NCBI RefSeq assembly: GCF_900101495.1
Contig: NZ_FMUS01000009.1
Coordinates: 62,001-126,000 of the forward strand
Direction of reading: 5' to 3'
From: Alkaliphilus peptidifermentans DSM 18978
Lineage (GTDB): Bacteria > Bacillota > Clostridia > Peptostreptococcales > Natronincolaceae
DNA length: 64,000 nucleotides
Of the stretch, positions 54,065-63,226 are shown in pieces; the stretch's first letter is position 1; the number at the start of each line of letters is the position of its first letter. Below the pieces are notes generated by a model. The model was not told the DNA's origin. It searched no databases and worked only from the letters and a program-made list of their open reading frames with translations. Position numbers and translations under genes: made by a program.

Positions 54065-55228
54065 CTATTTCCCCCTTTCTTCCTTTTCAATATCCGAAAG
54101 TACATCTATCAATATTTCTTTATAGTCATCCTTAAAGCTGTCTCCTTCCATAGCTTCATAAAACTCTCTAAAAAGCTCCAGCTTACTTTTCCTATGATAG
54201 TCTGAACCCATCTTTCCATTGGTTTGTCTTATTCCCTTCAGTTGACTTCTTTCTAATCTTAAAACGTTGGGATATACCCCCCTTAGCTTACCTATAGCAT
54301 CTAGCAGTTCTCCTTCATCTAATAATGTTACCATTACATAATCATCAATATTAGTATCTTTATAAATTGCTGGGTCAGTTAACTGCAGAAGCTTTCCCTG
54401 GATCTTTCTCATATCACGCTTAGGGGTTAAGGATACTTTCCTTATTTCAGTCCCTCCGGCCTTGTCCATTTCAACTACTGTAACAGATTTCTTTTGTCGA
54501 GCTTCAGAAAATGAGTATTTTAACAGTGACCCTGGGTACCTGATTTTATCAACAGCTACTTTTTGCGGACTATGGAGATGCCCCAAAGCCGTATAATTGA
54601 AATCCATGAAAGCCGTTACATCAATATACTCACTCCCACCAATAGATAGGGGCCGTTCTGATTCACTGGTTTCTAATGATTCTCCACCAATTACAAATCC
54701 ATGGGCTATAATTACATTTCTTTGTCCTGGGTTCATGTCGGATTTAACCTGATTTATTATTGCCTTCATGGCTGAGTCGTGGTTATTAATTGTCGAATCA
54801 TCCATAAGTTCTCGAACAATTGCCGGATCGGCATAGGGAATGGGGTGAAAATTCACTGGTCCAAACTCATCCTCTAACACTACTGACTTAATATTTTTTG
54901 TTAGCTTGCCTTCAATGTATAATCCTTTATTTCTTAATATTTTACTACCAAAGCCCAATCTATCGGGGCTATCATGATTTCCTGATATGGCAATAATTGG
55001 AGTGTTAAGTTCTATTAAAATGGTTGAAAAGACTTCATCCAAAAGCTCTACTGCCTCCACCGGTGGTACCGAACGATCATAAATATCTCCAGCAATTATT
55101 ATTGCATGTGGTTTTTCTTCAGCCACTACACGAATAAAATCTTGAAGGATAAATCGTTGATCCTCTGTCATATGTATTTGATGGACCAGCTTTCCAATAT
55201 GCCAGTCTCCTGTATGTATAAATTTCAT
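54065..55228 (-). CDS. sbcD: SbcD exonuclease nuclease subunit
   Basis: The 387-residue metallophosphoesterase has the Mre11-type motifs GDWHIGK, AGDIYDR, SGNHDSPDRL, AHGFV and ALGHLHSPQ. It forms the SbcCD complex with the next gene, one base away. Confidence 0.95.
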   Translation of the reverse strand: MKFIHTGDWHIGKLVHQIHMTEDQRFILQDFIRVVAEEKPHAIIIAGDIYDRSVPPVEAVELLDEVFSTILIELNTPIIAISGNHDSPDRLGFGSKILRNKGLYIEGKLTKNIKSVVLEDEFGPVNFHPIPYADPAIVRELMDDSTINNHDSAMKAIINQVKSDMNPGQRNVIIAHGFVIGGESLETSESERPLSIGGSEYIDVTAFMDFNYTALGHLHSPQKVAVDKIRYPGSLLKYSFSEARQKKSVTVVEMDKAGGTEIRKVSLTPKRDMRKIQGKLLQLTDPAIYKDTNIDDYVMVTLLDEGELLDAIGKLRGVYPNVLRLERSQLKGIRQTNGKMGSDYHRKSKLELFREFYEAMEGDSFKDDYKEILIDVLSDIEKEERGK

Positions 55229-55414
55229 TTTTGTTCCCTCCTAAACCTTCTATCTTACTATACATAGTATATTGTACCATGAATTCACCCACTGATTTCT
55301 ATAGTTGGAATAAAAGAAATAATATCTTAATTATATAATCATAATGAAGGGAATACTAAGACTGAATCTTAATGGGTGTAGAAAAAACTATATCTAATCG
55401 GAGGGAATTTAGAA

Positions 55415-56323
55415 ATGGGAAAGGCCTCATATATGAAGCTTCTAGAAAATAATACATTTAAGAAAAGGGTGGATAAACTAAAAAGCATGCTTAATAATTG
55501 TGTGTTATGTCCCCACCAATGTAGTGTAGATAGAATTAAGGGTGAGGCTGGCTTTTGTAAAACCTTAACTCACCCAGTGGTTTCTGGAGCTGAAGCCCAT
55601 TATGGTGAAGAAAAAGAACTGGTGGGACGTCATGGCTCTGGGACAATTTTCTTTTCCCATTGTAACCTAAAATGTGTTTTCTGTCAGAATTACGAAATTA
55701 GTCATTGTGGTGAAGGTAATGAAATCAGTGTGGAGCAACTGGCGGAGGTAATGCTATATCTTCAAAAAAGAAAATGTCATAATATCAACTTAGTATCTCC
55801 AGGCCATATAATCCCTCAAATAGTAGAAGCTATATATTTAGCTGCTAATGAAGGCCTTACTTTACCTATTGTATATAATACAAATGGTTATGACCTTACA
55901 GATACCTTAATGCTTTTAGAAGATATTATTGACATATATATGCCTGATTTAAAATTTTCAGATGATACTCTAGCTGAAAAATACCTAGGTGTAAAGCAAT
56001 ACTATTCTATTGCCACAGCTGCAATTAAAGAAATGTTTCATCAGGTTGGCAACCTTAAAACAGATGGAAACAATATTGCCTATAGAGGACTAATGATTCG
56101 TCATTTAGTAATGCCGGAAAATATTGCAAGTACTGATAAAATTATGGGATTTATAGCTAACCATATATCTAAGGATACTTATATAAATGTTATGTCTCAA
56201 TATTATCCTGCCTATAGATCCCATGATTATAAAGAGTTATCACAAAATATTACTAGGCAGGATTTCCAACAGGCTCTTAAATCTGCTAAAGAGGCTGGTC
56301 TGACAAATTCAAGGGGGTTTTAG
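55415..56323 (+). CDS. PflX-like radical SAM protein
   Basis: The 302-residue protein has the radical SAM cluster motif CNLKCVFCQN and an N-terminal CPHQCSVDRIKGEAGFC segment that may bind another cluster. It resembles COG1313/PflX proteins, relatives of pyruvate formate-lyase activases of unknown target. No glycyl-radical enzyme is nearby. Start ATG follows ATCGGAGGGAATTTAGAA. The 3' end overlaps lysC by 4 bp on the opposite strand. Confidence 0.88.
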   Translation: MGKASYMKLLENNTFKKRVDKLKSMLNNCVLCPHQCSVDRIKGEAGFCKTLTHPVVSGAEAHYGEEKELVGRHGSGTIFFSHCNLKCVFCQNYEISHCGEGNEISVEQLAEVMLYLQKRKCHNINLVSPGHIIPQIVEAIYLAANEGLTLPIVYNTNGYDLTDTLMLLEDIIDIYMPDLKFSDDTLAEKYLGVKQYYSIATAAIKEMFHQVGNLKTDGNNIAYRGLMIRHLVMPENIASTDKIMGFIANHISKDTYINVMSQYYPAYRSHDYKELSQNITRQDFQQALKSAKEAGLTNSRGF

Positions 56324-57555
56324 AGATTAAATTCTCTAACCAGACTGTTAATTGCTTTATAATTTTCTTGCTCTTTAATATAAAATGTTATATTTGTATC
56401 AGTTGATGTTATAGTTTTATAATTTATATCATTATCTCTAAGTGTTTTAAATATTTTGGTGAAAACTTCCGCTTGATTTTTCAGCCCATCTCCAACGACT
56501 GATAACTGGGTTAAATTACTATTACTTTTAATCTTCAATCCCTTGAGCCTCTTTTTTAGTTTATCCTCTACCTTTTCAATGATTGATGTATATTCCTTTG
56601 TAGATGTTAGAAACACACTAATTTTTTCATCATCCTCTAATACTGTATGGACTGAAATCAGCTCTACTCCCATTCCTTCAAAACCATCTATTACATTCAA
56701 TACTTCGTCTGCTGTTATATTGCTTAATTTAATACTAATCAGGTCTTGCCTCAAGGCTATTCCTACTATACTATTTTCCTCCACTAAATCTCGCCTCCTT
56801 ATAAAAGTTCCAACTTCTGTTCCATCACTTTTTGCTATATAAATAGGTACGTCAAATTTTTTTGCCAGCGCCGCTGCTCTTTTATCTAATACCTTGGCAC
56901 CTAGTTTAGCCATTTCTATCATTTCATCATAGCTAATAACCTCATGCTTTCTAGCAGACGGGAAGATGTTAGGGTCAATTGTATATACACCATTCACATC
57001 AGTATATATTTCGCAGGGACAACTAAATTTTGCAGCAAGGGCTACAGCAGTTGTATCAGACCCACCCCTACCCAGGGTTGTTAAGTCACCTAAATCATTT
57101 ATACCTTGGAATCCCGCTACTACAACAATTTTATACTGTTGTAGTAGTTCATAAATTTTGTCATAGTTTATCTCAAAAATCCTACTATTACAGTTATCAC
57201 CTACAGTATTAATACCTGCTTGAAATCCTGTTAATGATATTGCGCTATGACCATATTCCTGAATCGCCATTGTGAGTAATGCAATAGACTGCTGTTCACC
57301 AGTTGTTAATAAAGCATCTATTTCTCTTTTTGATGGATTGTTGGATATTTGCTTAGTAATATCCAACAGTTTATTTGTAGTGTTACCCATGGCTGATACT
57401 ACAACAATAATGAGCTTACCTGTCTCTCTACTACTTATTATCTTTTTTGCGATTTCTTTAATTCGATCTATTGAACCTACTGATGTTCCACCATATTTTT
57501 GAACAACAATTTCTGGCATTTTAGCATTATATACATTACTCATCGATTCTTGCAT
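56320..57555 (-). CDS. lysC: Aspartate kinase
   Basis: This is the first step of the aspartate family pathway. The 411-residue product has VQKYGGTSVGS, a kinase domain (VAGFQGINDLGDLTTLGRGGSD) and two C-terminal ACT domains for feedback. ATG 57555 is eight bases behind GAGGG; the ATG at the upstream edge lacks such spacing. It overlaps the end of hom by 20 bp, so synthesis of the two should be coupled. Confidence 0.93.
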   Translation of the reverse strand: MQESMSNVYNAKMPEIVVQKYGGTSVGSIDRIKEIAKKIISSRETGKLIIVVVSAMGNTTNKLLDITKQISNNPSKREIDALLTTGEQQSIALLTMAIQEYGHSAISLTGFQAGINTVGDNCNSRIFEINYDKIYELLQQYKIVVVAGFQGINDLGDLTTLGRGGSDTTAVALAAKFSCPCEIYTDVNGVYTIDPNIFPSARKHEVISYDEMIEMAKLGAKVLDKRAAALAKKFDVPIYIAKSDGTEVGTFIRRRDLVEENSIVGIALRQDLISIKLSNITADEVLNVIDGFEGMGVELISVHTVLEDDEKISVFLTSTKEYTSIIEKVEDKLKKRLKGLKIKSNSNLTQLSVVGDGLKNQAEVFTKIFKTLRDNDINYKTITSTDTNITFYIKEQENYKAINSLVREFNL

Positions 57556-58771
57556 AGAAGCATCCCTCAACATATTTATTTAATGATTTTTCAAATTTCT
57601 GTATTTCATTAGGAGTAGTCTCTTTAGTTAGTAATGTAAGTTCTCCTTTAGAGCTATTGATTTTAGTATCAATTAAGTTCTCATCAATATACTTTAATGC
57701 TTCCTCATCAGTAACTTCACCGAGAAGGTTTATGCGAATATAATATCTTCCTGATAGCTGGCATGAAGTAGTATTAGTAGCTAGATCATTATTATCACAA
57801 ATCTCTTTTGGATATGCACAGGTAATAATATCTAAAATATCACTTAAAACAGCTCCTGCTGTAGGAAATTTACCTGCTCCCTGGCCGTAAAACTGTAGCT
57901 CCCCTAATGGTGCTCCATTAAGTGCTATCAGGTTAAATGCACCATTTACACCAGCAAGCATAGATTTTTCTTTTATTAAAACTGGTTCAACAGAAGCAGC
58001 TATTTGATTGGCTCTTTTGATGGCTTTTCCTAATAGTTTGACTGTAAAACCCATTTCTTTAAAATTATCTATGTCACCTTTACTAATGGAGCTAATACCA
58101 CGAGAATAGATGCTATCATCATTTATACTATTATTAAAGGCAATAGATGAAAGTATGGCTAACTTGCGGGCAGTGTCGTAGCCTTCAACATCATCAGTGG
58201 GGTCAGCCTCTGCATAGCCTAGGCTTTGAGCCAGTGATAGGGATTCATCAAAGCTCATGCTTTCATCTATCATTTTAGATAGAATAAAGTTCGATGTGCC
58301 ATTTATAATGCCCTTTATTTCATCTACTTGGCTCATGTTCTTATACTGTCTTAAGGGTTTGATTATTGGAATTCCACCACCAACACTGGCTTCGTAGAGT
58401 AATGCACTATTGCTTGTTTTTGATAATGAGGTGAGCTCCTTCATATGCTTTGCTATAACTGCCTTGTTTGCCGTAACCACATGCTTACCATTATTCAATG
58501 CATATTTTATGTATGTATAGGCATCAGTTACACCACCAATAACCTCAACAATAATGTTAATGGTTGGATCGTCTAATATTTCATAGGGATTTAGAGTTAA
58601 TATCCCCTTCTCCAATTCAACCTCTCTAATCTTACTAACATTATTAACTAGTATTTTAGATATCTCAACCTCTTCACCAATTAAAGCCTTTAGATCATTT
58701 CTATTTTCACTAATTAACTGATAGACACCAGTACCCACAGTCCCTAACCCTAACAATCCAATTTTAATCAT
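57536..58771 (-). CDS. hom: Homoserine dehydrogenase
   Basis: The 411-residue enzyme reduces aspartate semialdehyde to homoserine. It has NAD fold IKIGLLGLGTVGTGVYQL, VTANKAVIAKH with the catalytic Lys, GIINGTSNFILSKM, YAEADPTDDVEGYDTARKL and a short C-terminal ACT-like domain. It is first in hom-lysC, controlled by two riboswitches that favour SAM, so the operon likely serves methionine supply. TTGAAGGAGGATTTGAA precedes the ATG. Confidence 0.95.
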   Translation of the reverse strand: MIKIGLLGLGTVGTGVYQLISENRNDLKALIGEEVEISKILVNNVSKIREVELEKGILTLNPYEILDDPTINIIVEVIGGVTDAYTYIKYALNNGKHVVTANKAVIAKHMKELTSLSKTSNSALLYEASVGGGIPIIKPLRQYKNMSQVDEIKGIINGTSNFILSKMIDESMSFDESLSLAQSLGYAEADPTDDVEGYDTARKLAILSSIAFNNSINDDSIYSRGISSISKGDIDNFKEMGFTVKLLGKAIKRANQIAASVEPVLIKEKSMLAGVNGAFNLIALNGAPLGELQFYGQGAGKFPTAGAVLSDILDIITCAYPKEICDNNDLATNTTSCQLSGRYYIRINLLGEVTDEEALKYIDENLIDTKINSSKGELTLLTKETTPNEIQKFEKSLNKYVEGCFYARIDE

Positions 58772-58831
58772 TTCAAATCCTCCTTCAATAGATTAATATT
58801 TTTGCAGCCTTCATTACTAATTCTCTACATT

Positions 58832-59012
58832 AAAAAAACTACTTCATAGAAAATAAGAAGTAGTTTTATAGACGACAAATTCCTTCATCGACATAACCTA
58901 CATCTTATCTCTCAGCTTTTACGCTGCAGGAATTGGCACATTTCCAACTACTGTAATATAGTTGGCTGTTGCCGGGCTTCATTGGGCCAGTCCCTCCACC
59001 TCTCTTGATAAG
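58832..59012 (-). promoter_or_regulatory. SAM-I riboswitch with terminator, proximal to hom
   Basis: The minus strand reads CTTATCAAGAGAGGTGGAGG, then GACTGGCCCAATGAAGCCCG and GCAACA, the canonical S-box core. P1 closes with GATAAG (58904-58909). The expression platform ends in a terminator, AAAACTACTTC/GAAGTAGTTTTTTT (58832-58867), 60 bases before hom. SAM binding should cause termination. Confidence 0.93.
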
Positions 59013-59033
59013 AATGCTAATATGAATTTTGAA

Positions 59034-59177
59034 AAATAAAAAAACCTTCTAAGCACACCGCTAAGAAGGTTATATTGGCTTATTTGCCTCCTTATCGATG
59101 TTAGCAGAACCACCTTGCTTTTTAAGTAGGTTGGCGCAGGGTCAACGAGCTAACTCTCTACCCTAACTCTTGATAAG
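59034..59177 (-). promoter_or_regulatory. Variant S-box-like riboswitch with terminator, distal copy
   Basis: The minus strand starts CTTATCAAGAGTTAGGGTAG and contains GACCCTGCGCCAACCT, AAGGTGGTTCTGCTAAC and closing GATAAG (59091-59177). This matches the S-box layout (AAGAG, TGA, GCCAACC, AAGGTG, P1) but with altered core bases. Its own terminator AACCTTCTTAG/CTTAGAAGGTTTTTTT lies at 59034-59071. It may be a SAM-I/IV variant; the ligand is inferred. Confidence 0.65.
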
Positions 59178-59235
59178 ATATAATTATTTGATGATTATTA
59201 TTATTCTACTCAAACTAAAATAATACTTAAAAAAT

Positions 59236-59264
59236 ATATTAATCTATATATATAATTTTGTCAA
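59236..59264 (-). promoter_or_regulatory. Sigma-A promoter of the hom-lysC operon
   Basis: TTGACA (59259-59264), 17-base spacer, TAATAT (59236-59241), about 60 bases before the distal riboswitch; the leader is roughly 460 bases long. Confidence 0.85.
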
Positions 59265-59300
59265 CAAAAAATTATTTATTTCAAATAGCAAAAACAAATA

Positions 59301-59333
59301 AACCCAGCAATGTTCATAACAAAATGCTGGGTT
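59301..59333 (-). terminator. Intrinsic terminator of the DUF1540 gene
   Basis: Stem AACCCAGCA/TGCTGGGTT with a 15-base loop, 30 bases downstream of the stop; flanking A/T runs permit use in either direction. Confidence 0.7.
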
Positions 59334-59361
59334 TTTGAAGCACAAAATGTTAGTTTTGTAA

Positions 59362-59532
59362 TTAATGATGCTTCATGAATGTAGCACAATCTGTTTCTTC
59401 TGTATTACTTGCATTTCTCGGCTGAACTTCGATTCTTTCAGCAGCACAGTGGTCACCAGACATATAATAATGACAAGTATTTACCACACACTTAATACCT
59501 TGATTAGGATGATCCATTTTATTAACTCTCAT
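59362..59532 (-). CDS. DUF1540 small cysteine protein
   Basis: The 56-residue protein has the DUF1540 pattern: IKCVVNTCHYYMSGDHCAA, then RIEVQPRNASNTEETDCATF. Four Cys and conserved His suggest metal binding. The family is common in clostridia and bacilli, and its function is unknown. GGGAGGATATTTG-ATG is a strong start. It is monocistronic with its own terminator. The gap to the next gene (59533-59669) shows nothing clear. Confidence 0.85.
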   Translation of the reverse strand: MRVNKMDHPNQGIKCVVNTCHYYMSGDHCAAERIEVQPRNASNTEETDCATFMKHH

Positions 59533-59669
59533 CAAATATCCTCCCTATCAAATTTATTTTTTAACGATTATATTATTTGTACTATTAGGGAAAAATATTC
59601 ACTGAAAAATAGAAAGTTTGAAATAAATATCAAGGTGACGTTTTAATAAATCTTCCAGTTTATTTTATT

Positions 59670-60374
59670 TCAAGTATTTTTGCGCCTCTTCTTTATTGCT
59701 GTTAATTCCTTATCTATTTCTAACATCAAAATATCTTCATCAAGGGAAAGAATTTCACATGCTTTTCCAACCATTTCTTCTATTAGCTCCATTTTCAATG
59801 TTGTCCATGGTGGATCATAGGTAGCTATAAAGGCACAAAGCTTACCAATATCTTCTTCTTTTTTTCCTTCACAACAATTTTCAAAGTCTACACCGACTAA
59901 AGAATCACCAAATATGAAATTTCGTAAGTGTATATCCTTTAGAATTAAGTTTTTTCCTCTAATAATCTTTGTATACTGATAAAAGTTTTTTAACCAAAAT
60001 AATAAATCCCCTGTCAAATACTTCTTAACCTTATACTGCATCAACCTTCCTTCTTCACTGTTCACTTCTGATTCATACAATACATCGGCTAATGTTTTTC
60101 CCTCAATATATTCCATTATAATACATTTTTCTTCTACACGAAATACCCGTGGAACAGACAACCCATACCTGTGGAGTTCTGTTAAAAGATGCACTTCATT
60201 TTCAAAATTTAAATGTGATTGCAAGTATTTTTTCACAATTAAACCTTTATTAAAATTTGTATTATCTTCAATGCAAGTAACTTTATACACTTCATTTTTT
60301 TTACTTTGAAATTTTTTATCAACAGTATAACAAGTAATATTTGTGCTTTTTTCAAAAGCTTCGTGGGGGAACAT
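59670..60374 (-). CDS. Protein-kinase-fold protein
   Basis: The 234-residue product has a compact kinase-like fold: Lys in LIVKKYLQ, hinge IIMEYIEGKTL, catalytic ILKDIHLRNFIF and metal Asp in LVGVDFENC, as in RIO, LPS-kinase and aminoglycoside-phosphotransferase folds. The catalytic loop D-x-H-x-x-N is intact. Substrate unknown. ATG 60374 starts two bases after the MobB-like stop, with an AGGAGA site. Confidence 0.75.
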   Translation of the reverse strand: MFPHEAFEKSTNITCYTVDKKFQSKKNEVYKVTCIEDNTNFNKGLIVKKYLQSHLNFENEVHLLTELHRYGLSVPRVFRVEEKCIIMEYIEGKTLADVLYESEVNSEEGRLMQYKVKKYLTGDLLFWLKNFYQYTKIIRGKNLILKDIHLRNFIFGDSLVGVDFENCCEGKKEEDIGKLCAFIATYDPPWTTLKMELIEEMVGKACEILSLDEDILMLEIDKELTAIKKRRKNT

Positions 60375-60376
60375 CA

Positions 60377-61123
60377 CTACTCTCCTATCTTTACAATTAT
60401 CTTATGATCCTTTTGATATCCCTGTAGCTCTTTGACAACTCCAATAACAGAGTTATAAAGAATATTTTGAACAAATGGTACCATTGGAATATCATTGTCG
60501 TTAATGGTTAGCTTTATATTACTTTGAGAAATTGAGCAATCCTCTCGCTTTGCTTCTCCTCTTATTATTTTTTCTGTCAACTCATTACAACTATATCCAC
60601 ATGAACTACAGCATTCCTCAAGAAATTGAGGTAATTTTTCGAATACCTTTTCCTCAATTAAGTCAACCAGTTTTTCAATATCTGTTATGGAACTTATTAT
60701 AGGAATACCTTTATACTCATTAATTTCATTTGAAACCCTTCCAGATATTGCAAATACGGTTCGATCTAATCTTTCCTCTATTTCTTCTATGTTGTGGGCA
60801 GTTATTATTTTGGGAACATTACTATCTGTAACTCCCTCTAAAACAACATAATCATGCTGATAAAACTTTAAGATTTCTTCCACCGAAAGCCTTCTGGGAA
60901 ATAAAATATCCGTCTCATAATAGCCTCTAGCAGTTACCAGTTCTGCCCCTGCCCTTTTATGTCTAGATGTATTACTACCTTCATCATCTATAGCAAATTC
61001 TTCATAATGGATTTCCTTTACACTTCCAACCGAATACCTTCTTTTTTTTAGTTCTTTAATTATATTTTCAATTGTTGTTGTTTTTCCAGACTGAGTGATA
61101 CCAAAAACAGAGAATACCTTCAT
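60377..61123 (-). CDS. MobB-like P-loop GTPase with Cys-rich insert
   Basis: The 248-residue protein starts MKVFSVFGITQSGKTTTIENI (P-loop at about 8-16), followed by VKEIHYEEFAIDDEGSNTSRHKRAGAE, as in MobB, which acts in making molybdopterin guanine dinucleotide. A segment EECCSSCGYSCNEL plus a later EDC may bind metal or a cluster and is absent from the shortest MobB proteins. No MobA is next to it. AAAGGAGGATAAAA precedes the ATG. Confidence 0.85.
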   Translation of the reverse strand: MKVFSVFGITQSGKTTTIENIIKELKKRRYSVGSVKEIHYEEFAIDDEGSNTSRHKRAGAELVTARGYYETDILFPRRLSVEEILKFYQHDYVVLEGVTDSNVPKIITAHNIEEIEERLDRTVFAISGRVSNEINEYKGIPIISSITDIEKLVDLIEEKVFEKLPQFLEECCSSCGYSCNELTEKIIRGEAKREDCSISQSNIKLTINDNDIPMVPFVQNILYNSVIGVVKELQGYQKDHKIIVKIGE

Positions 61124-61142
61124 TTTTATCCTCCTTTATGTA

Positions 61143-61880
61143 TTAATATAGGTAAACTTTTATAATGGCAAATGCACCAAGTAAAAAAACAGCTATTATA
61201 AGATAATCAGCCTTGACCATTTTCAGCTTCTTAAAGCTTGCTCTTGTTGGATAAATACCAAAGCCTTTACTTTCCATTGCTACTGAAAGTTGTTTAGACT
61301 TCATAAGTGTACTTGCCACAACAGGCATCAAAACATATGAATATATCTTGATTCTCTTACGAATTGGTATTCTATCCAATTCTATTCCCCTCAGCTGTAT
61401 AGCTGTAACAGTATCCTTTATTTCTTCAATAAAAAGCGGAAGAAATCTTATTGCTATGGAAACCATAAATGCTATCTCGTATGGTATTTTCCATTGTATT
61501 AATCCTTGTACTATTTCACGGGGACTAGAAGTAGATACTATTGAAGCAGATATTACTATAATGCACATCCGTAGGCCCAACTGAAGCCCTTTAGTTATTC
61601 CCTCCACAGTGAATATAGTAACATTCGCAACTCTAATAATAGGTGTTCCAGAGGAGAATACGCTTTGTATTACAATGATTGCTATAAAAACCCAAATTAG
61701 TTTTTTTAGTTTTTTTACAAGCATTAAGGGATTATTGCCTAAAGCATAAGTTATAGTAAAGGTTATTAATAGAATCCCTAAAAGTAAGGTTATGTCTCTA
61801 ATAAAAACAGCTAAGCTAGAAATTATAATAACAGCTGTTAATTTTGTTCGAGGGTCTATTTTATTTTCTCTTATCTGCAA
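61143..61880 (-). CDS. ecfT: ECF transporter T component
   Basis: The 245-residue membrane protein has about six helices and the two coupling motifs of EcfT proteins, IQLRGIELDR and AMESKGFGIY, that dock onto the ATPases. It begins DPRTKLTAVIIISSLAVF, a usual EcfT start. It overlaps the upstream ATPase gene by 20 bp. The substrate-binding S component is not in the window. Confidence 0.9.
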   Translation of the reverse strand: MQIRENKIDPRTKLTAVIIISSLAVFIRDITLLLGILLITFTITYALGNNPLMLVKKLKKLIWVFIAIIVIQSVFSSGTPIIRVANVTIFTVEGITKGLQLGLRMCIIVISASIVSTSSPREIVQGLIQWKIPYEIAFMVSIAIRFLPLFIEEIKDTVTAIQLRGIELDRIPIRKRIKIYSYVLMPVVASTLMKSKQLSVAMESKGFGIYPTRASFKKLKMVKADYLIIAVFLLGAFAIIKVYLY

Positions 61881-62574
61881 TTACATTCCCCCCCACTATG
61901 TCAATAATTCGAGTTGATAAATTTTGAATAAATTCATCATCATGACTAATTACTGCCATTCCAACTCCCCTTTTGGATAGTTCCTTTAAAATGCTAGATA
62001 ATTGTCCTTTTCTTTCAATATCGAGTCCAGTAGTTGGTTCATCTAGGATAAGAAATGAGGGTTCATTAATAAGTATACCCGCTAAAGCTAGCCGTTGTTT
62101 CTCTCCTTGACTTAAGGTGAAGGGAAACTGGTTTCGAAGATGACTTAGCTGAAATATTTCCATCATTTCCTGAGCCTTCATTGTTACCTGTTGTTTTTCT
62201 ACACCTTTAAATATTAAAGAGAAGGTAATATCTTCTTCGACGGTGGGTGCAAATATTTGCCTCTCTGGATTTTGAAACAAATAACCTATCTTTTTTCCAA
62301 CAGCACCTAGCTTTAGATCTTTGCTATTTGTTCCATCAATAAGGATATCACCCCTTGATGGTTTAAAAATACCTGCCATAAGCTTGCCAAGAGTAGTTTT
62401 GCCCCCACCATTTGGTCCAGTAAATGCAGTAAAATCCTCCTTAAATAATTCCAGTGATATATTTTTTATTATATCTTGATTATCTTTATAACCAAAACAA
62501 ACATTACTTAACTTTATAAATCCCAGAAGTATCACCTCATTATAAGCTTCCTTTAAATTCTTGGAGTTTTCCAT
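61861..62574 (-). CDS. ECF transporter ATPase A'
   Basis: The ATPase has Walker A GPNGGGKTT, signature LSQGEKQRL, Walker B SFLILDEPTTGLD and a switch His in ISHDDEF. The ATG at 62574 lies inside the upstream gene and has no ribosome site. A strong TGAGGTGAT sits right after that gene's stop and would serve only a CTG at 62526 (GFIKLSNVCFGYK), which is where EcfA proteins normally begin. Coordinates follow the ATG, but the CTG may be the true start. Confidence 0.88.
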   Translation of the reverse strand: MENSKNLKEAYNEVILLGFIKLSNVCFGYKDNQDIIKNISLELFKEDFTAFTGPNGGGKTTLGKLMAGIFKPSRGDILIDGTNSKDLKLGAVGKKIGYLFQNPERQIFAPTVEEDITFSLIFKGVEKQQVTMKAQEMMEIFQLSHLRNQFPFTLSQGEKQRLALAGILINEPSFLILDEPTTGLDIERKGQLSSILKELSKRGVGMAVISHDDEFIQNLSTRIIDIVGGNVIADKRK

Positions 62575-63226
62575 TCTTTAATACCATTACTCTATCGGTA
62601 ATATCTAAATTAGTCATATCATGTTCTATCATAATTATGGTTTTGCCTTGTTTTTTTAAGGCTTCAATTTTATTTTTTATCGATGTTCTACCAGCCTTAT
62701 CAACCTGCGCCATTGCCTCATCAAAAATAAAGATTTCTGGCTCCAGGCTTAGTACAGATGCTAAAGCCACAAGTTGTTTTTGACCTCCAGACAGATGATT
62801 TGGATTACTAAGTCTATAATTCTCCATACCTACAACCTTTAGAGCATCATCTATTCTTTGAATAATCACATCAGTTTCTAAGCATAAATTTTCAGGACCA
62901 AAGGCAACTTCATCTTCAACTGTGGGAGAAAATAGTTGAGTATCAGGATCCTGAAATACAATCCCTATTTTTTTAATAATATCTACTCTTTTTAAATCTT
63001 TAAGTGATCTTCCATCTAAAAGAATATCACCTCTTAGATCACCCTTATATGAATTGTGTAGTATACCACTTATGCAATGACATAGGGTGCTTTTACCATT
63101 ACCACTTAAGCCAACAATTGCTAGAATCTCTCCCTTTTTCACCTTCAGATTAATCCCCTTCAGTGTTTCTTCCTCTTTATTTAAATATCTGAAGTGTAGG
63201 TCCCTAACCTCTATTGAGTATATCAC
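62540..63226 (-). CDS. ECF transporter ATPase A
   Basis: The 228-residue ATPase has Walker A GLSGNGKST, Q-loop GIVFQDPDTQLF, signature LSGGQKQLVAL and Walker B IFIFDEAMAQVD. A heterodimer with the next ATPase powers the EcfT complex. GTG start, overlapping the previous stop by 4 bp. Confidence 0.9.
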   Translation of the reverse strand: MIYSIEVRDLHFRYLNKEEETLKGINLKVKKGEILAIVGLSGNGKSTLCHCISGILHNSYKGDLRGDILLDGRSLKDLKRVDIIKKIGIVFQDPDTQLFSPTVEDEVAFGPENLCLETDVIIQRIDDALKVVGMENYRLSNPNHLSGGQKQLVALASVLSLEPEIFIFDEAMAQVDKAGRTSIKNKIEALKKQGKTIIMIEHDMTNLDITDRVMVLKNGKLQEFKGSL

